Below the pieces are notes generated by a model. That model was not told where the DNA came from, searched no databases, and saw only the letters and a list, made by a program, of their open reading frames with translations. Positions 61,373-64,000 of a stretch of 64,000 nucleotides of DNA are shown here, in pieces. Origin of the DNA: Planomonospora sp. ID82291 (GTDB taxonomy: Bacteria; Actinomycetota; Actinomycetes; Streptosporangiales; Streptosporangiaceae); contig NZ_JABTEX010000001.1 in the NCBI RefSeq assembly GCF_015711645.1, positions 930,001 through 994,000 on the forward strand. Reading direction: 5' to 3'. Positions within the stretch are counted from its first letter, which is position 1. Every line of letters begins with the position of its first letter. The position numbers and the translations under genes were made by a program.

Positions 61373-62258
61373 CGCGGACCTCGCCTCCGGTGGACAGGCC
61401 CAGCAGGCGGGCGGGTTTGTCGAAGCGGGCCAGGCGGCGCATCCAGGCGAACCCGGCGCCGAAGAAGCCCGCGACCACGACCAGGACGGCCTGGCCGAGG
61501 GCGTCGTCGTACTCGGCGACGTAGTCGGGGTTGAACACCACCAGCATCGCCGCGAAGGCGACCGCCGTGCCGACCACGATCTGCACGCTGCGCCGGGTGG
61601 AGCGGCGCTCGGCCTCCACCCGGCGGCGCATGTCGAGCTCCTCGCGGGCCGAGACGGCGAGCGCGCCGAGCACGTCGCGCAGGCCGGGGCCGCGGAGCCG
61701 GGAGTTGAGGATCAGCGCGGCGATCACCAGGTCGGCGGAGGGGTCGTCCAGCTCGTCGGCGAACCGGCGGAGCGCGTCGGGCAGCGGCATCCGGGTGTGC
61801 AGGCGGTCCACCAGCCCGCGCAGGTGCGGGCGGAGCGTGGGGGACGCGGCCCGGATCGACGACGGGATCGCCTGCTCCAGTCCGGAGGCCCCGGCGATGG
61901 TGTCGCGCAGGGACTCGGTCCAGGCGGCCAGCCCCTCCAGCCGGTGCATCGCCGTGCGCTCCTCGGCCGCGCCGCCGGACAGGCCGCGCCAGCCCAGGGC
62001 GAGCAGGACGGCGCCGGCCGCCATCACCGGCCACCCGGTCACCAGGAGCACCGCCACTCCGGAGATCACCCCGGCCGCCGTCCGGGTGGACAGGGCCCGC
62101 AGGAACTCGCGCCGGGCGGCCTTCCTGCCGGGCGTGGCCGGCCGGGGGCGCACGCCGTACAGGGCGAGGCCGAGCAGGAACAGGCCGCCGCCGACCGCGG
62201 CCCCGGCCAGCAGCGCCAGCGGGTCGAACAGCCCCGGCGGGATCGGGATCACGCCCAC
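61365..62258 (-). CDS. tadB: TadB-like type II secretion F-domain protein
   Basis: 297 residues. Membrane segments near 12-35, 62-85, 225-245 and 250-270 surround a T2SSF domain (LAAWTESLRDTIAGASGLEQAIPSSIR..., DDPSADLVIAALILNSRLRGPGLRDVLGALA). It partners TadC in the platform. GTG 62258 has GGGGAG five bases upstream and overlaps the tadA 3' end by ten bases. Confidence 0.87.
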   Translation of the reverse strand: MGVIPIPPGLFDPLALLAGAAVGGGLFLLGLALYGVRPRPATPGRKAARREFLRALSTRTAAGVISGVAVLLVTGWPVMAAGAVLLALGWRGLSGGAAEERTAMHRLEGLAAWTESLRDTIAGASGLEQAIPSSIRAASPTLRPHLRGLVDRLHTRMPLPDALRRFADELDDPSADLVIAALILNSRLRGPGLRDVLGALAVSAREELDMRRRVEAERRSTRRSVQIVVGTAVAFAAMLVVFNPDYVAEYDDALGQAVLVVVAGFFGAGFAWMRRLARFDKPARLLGLSTGGEVRDD

Positions 62259-63550
62259 TCCCCGGGGTCGTAGCCGTGCCGGGCCAGCTCCTCCAGGCAG
62301 GACAGCGGCGCGTGCGGCAGGACGCGGCCGTCCGGGGCGGCGGCGAAGACCTCCGAGGAGAGCACCCGGCCGTCGACCCCGGCCACCTCGCGCACGCTCG
62401 ACACGAAGCGCCGCAGCGTCCCGCCCCTGGCGTACTCGTTGCGCTTCTCGATGAAGACCACGAAGTCGATCGCGCCCGCGATCAGCATGTGGGTCGCGTC
62501 GATCGGCAGGCGCTCGACGGCCTGGAGCGCGTAGGTCGCGATCCGGTTGAAGACCTCCATCGAGGAGTTGGCGTGGATGGTGGAGAGCGAGCCGTCGTTG
62601 CCCTGGGTCATCGCGTTGAGCATGGTGACGATCTCGTCTCCGAGGACCTCGCCGACGATCACCCGGGAGGGGTTCATCCGCAGGGAGCGGCGGACCAGCT
62701 CGGCCATGCTGATCTCGCCCTGGCCCTCGGAGTTGGGCAGCCTCTGCTCGAAGGCCACCACGTTGGGGTGGAGCTCGGGGAACTGGTCGAGGCCGAGCTC
62801 CAGCGCGCGCTCGACGGTGATCAGCCGCTCGTGCGGCGGGATCTCGTTGGCCAGCGCCCGCAGCAGGGTCGTCTTCCCGGCGTTCGTGGACCCGGCGATC
62901 ATGATGTTCTTCCTGGCCGCCACGGCGGCCGACAGGAAGCGGCCCAGCTTCGGGGTGAGCGTGCCGTTGCCCACCAGGTCGCTGAGGAAGACCTTGCCGA
63001 GCCGGGCGCGGCGGATGGAGATCGAGGGGCGGACCGTCACGTCCATGACCGCCGAGAGCCGGGAGCCGTCCGGCAGCCGCAGGTCCAGCTGGGGGTTGGC
63101 GGTGTCGAACGGCCTGCTGGACAGGCCGCTGTAGGCGGCGAGGATCTGGATCAGCTCGACCAGCTCGTCGTCGGACTCGGCGACCGGCTCGCCCATGAGC
63201 TCCTGGCCGTCGGCGTAGCCGATGAAGACCCGGTCGCAGCCGTTGATGTCGATGTTCTCGACCTCGGGGTCGTCGAGCAGCGGCTGGAGCCGGCCCACGC
63301 CGAAGAGCGCCGCGTGGATGCCGGAGGCGAGCGCCTCCTCCTCCTCGGCGGTGGGCGGGGTGCGGCCGACGCCGATCTCGCCGCGGGCGTACTCCTCCAG
63401 CACCTGAGCGATCAGCGCGCGGGCGAACTGGCGCTCGTCCTCGCCGGTCATCGGGGTCAGGCCGCTCGCCTGGTCCAGCCGCCGCTGGTGGGCCAGCCGG
63501 TCGCCGACCTCCTGCCGGAACCGCTTCACCAGGGTGTGGTCGATGCTCAT
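62249..63550 (-). CDS. tadA: TadA/CpaF-family secretion ATPase
   Basis: 433 residues. An N-terminal helical domain leads into the ATPase: Walker A IAGSTNAGKTTLL (220-230), Asp box and VERALELGL, Walker B-like RVIVGEVLGDEIV, and His box STIHANSS. It powers assembly of the Flp pilus. GGAGGAGG precedes ATG 63550. The gene follows the partial gene upstream after a 64-bp gap, the only sizeable gap in this half of the operon. Confidence 0.93.
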   Translation of the reverse strand: MSIDHTLVKRFRQEVGDRLAHQRRLDQASGLTPMTGEDERQFARALIAQVLEEYARGEIGVGRTPPTAEEEEALASGIHAALFGVGRLQPLLDDPEVENIDINGCDRVFIGYADGQELMGEPVAESDDELVELIQILAAYSGLSSRPFDTANPQLDLRLPDGSRLSAVMDVTVRPSISIRRARLGKVFLSDLVGNGTLTPKLGRFLSAAVAARKNIMIAGSTNAGKTTLLRALANEIPPHERLITVERALELGLDQFPELHPNVVAFEQRLPNSEGQGEISMAELVRRSLRMNPSRVIVGEVLGDEIVTMLNAMTQGNDGSLSTIHANSSMEVFNRIATYALQAVERLPIDATHMLIAGAIDFVVFIEKRNEYARGGTLRRFVSSVREVAGVDGRVLSSEVFAAAPDGRVLPHAPLSCLEELARHGYDPGEWA

Positions 63551-63614
63551 GCGTCCTCCTCCGCCGGCCGCACGGGCGATGCCGCTGCGCCCCTGGTTCG
63601 CCCGCTCCGCTCGC

Positions 63615-64000
63615 TCACGTGCCCTCCTCCCGCCATCCGGCCGGGGCCGGATACGGGGCCGGGGCGCCCTGCGGGGCGGGGGCCTCGCCGTACGGGCCGG
63701 GGGCGGTGCGGGACGTCCGGGCGCCCAGGCCGGTGCCCGGGAGGGCGCCCGGGACCGCGCCCCGGAGAGCGCCCGTACCGGGGTCCGCGCCGGGGGCGGT
63801 ACGCGGTGGCGCGCCCGGGACCGTGGCCGGGACCGTTCCCGGGACCGGGGCTGAGGTCCGTCCCGGGGGTGAGGCCGGCCCCCGGGGCGAGGAGGCCGGT
63901 CCCGGGGCGATGGCGTCCCGGGCCTCGCGCGGGACCGCCTCGGCGGCCAGGCGGCCGGCGAGCTCGCGGGCGGTGCGGATCAGCAGCGAGCGGTCCAGCC
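63615..64000 (-). CDS. C-terminal part of the gene upstream of tadA (possibly TadZ/CpaE-like), cut by window edge
   Basis: One minus-strand frame is open from the window end to TGA at 63615-63617, giving the last 127 residues. A helical stretch (LDRSLLIRTARELAGRLAAE) is followed by about 100 residues of Pro/Ala/Gly/Thr low complexity ending AGWREEGT. In Tad loci the gene before tadA is often a ParA-like TadZ/CpaE, and the helix could be its C-terminus, but nothing diagnostic is inside the window. Confidence 0.45.
   Translation of the reverse strand, partial: LDRSLLIRTARELAGRLAAEAVPREARDAIAPGPASSPRGPASPPGRTSAPVPGTVPATVPGAPPRTAPGADPGTGALRGAVPGALPGTGLGARTSRTAPGPYGEAPAPQGAPAPYPAPAGWREEGT

Noticed and set aside
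63534-63854. Plus-strand ORF of about 106 codons at the right end
   Set aside because: Low-complexity Arg/Gly/Ala product antisense to tadA and the partial upstream gene, without a ribosome site.

Overview
The window is a high-GC actinobacterial chromosome segment with no rRNA, tRNA, transposase or CRISPR array that I could see. Mycothiol-dependent formaldehyde dehydrogenase, IdeR/DmdR-type iron boxes, an LCP cell-wall ligase, an AccE-type carboxylase epsilon subunit, a class III cyclase next to BirA, and pervasive GTG starts with ATGA/GTGA overlaps point to a filamentous actinomycete. Streptosporangiaceae is my best guess; this is inference from gene content, not a search.

Layout. 1-2250: end of a membrane acyltransferase, a GT4 glycosyltransferase and an acetoacetate-decarboxylase-like protein. 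2252-11902: a cell-envelope polymer or lipid locus with two GT2 enzymes, two CDP-alcohol phosphotransferases, a glycerol-1-phosphate-dehydrogenase-like enzyme, a sugar-nucleotidyltransferase, a DUF5941-like membrane protein, an IspD/TarI-like cytidylyltransferase and an LCP ligase. Together these could make, activate, polymerise and attach a phosphodiester-linked glycan, or make an unusual phospholipid. 11961-16778: STAS protein, a large PAS/GAF histidine kinase, and a DsbA-VKOR disulfide pair. 16992-18511: an orphan HTH/Sel1-like gene and a small membrane protein. 18754-26928: acyl-CoA dehydrogenase, UDP-glucose dehydrogenase, YciI protein, VapBC, PurE/PurK, GtrA protein, and an OmpR-type two-component system with triple direct repeats upstream. 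27188-27865: bacterioferritin and its ferredoxin under two iron boxes. 28065-32370: mycothiol formaldehyde detoxification pair, adenylate cyclase, PH-domain protein and BirA. 32621-35736: molybdopterin oxidoreductase and FdhD.

35997-37896 is a lower-GC AbiE-like type IV toxin-antitoxin island behind a 57-bp palindrome, inserted before ppc (37946-40582). Next come an ABC exporter, the propionyl-CoA carboxylase beta/epsilon pair, an NYN-domain protein, and an Ada-AlkA/Ogt alkylation-repair pair. The two-component system at 48626-50397 has its kinase/regulator junction duplicated into three 15-residue mini-cistrons. 50618-53902 holds an SPFH, KhtT-like, CBS, Arg-rich leader peptide and ion-permease cluster.

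53948-64000, all on the minus strand, is a compact Tad/Flp pilus operon: end of a probable TadZ/CpaE-type protein, TadA, TadB, TadC, Flp pilin, three TadE/TadG-like pseudopilins, a membrane LysM-BTAD regulator, a lipoprotein and a secreted protein. Almost every junction overlaps by a few bases, so the genes are probably co-translated.

Tandem repeats of 21, 39, 44 and 45 bp and microsatellites recur in spacers and reading frames across the window and are a feature of this genome.
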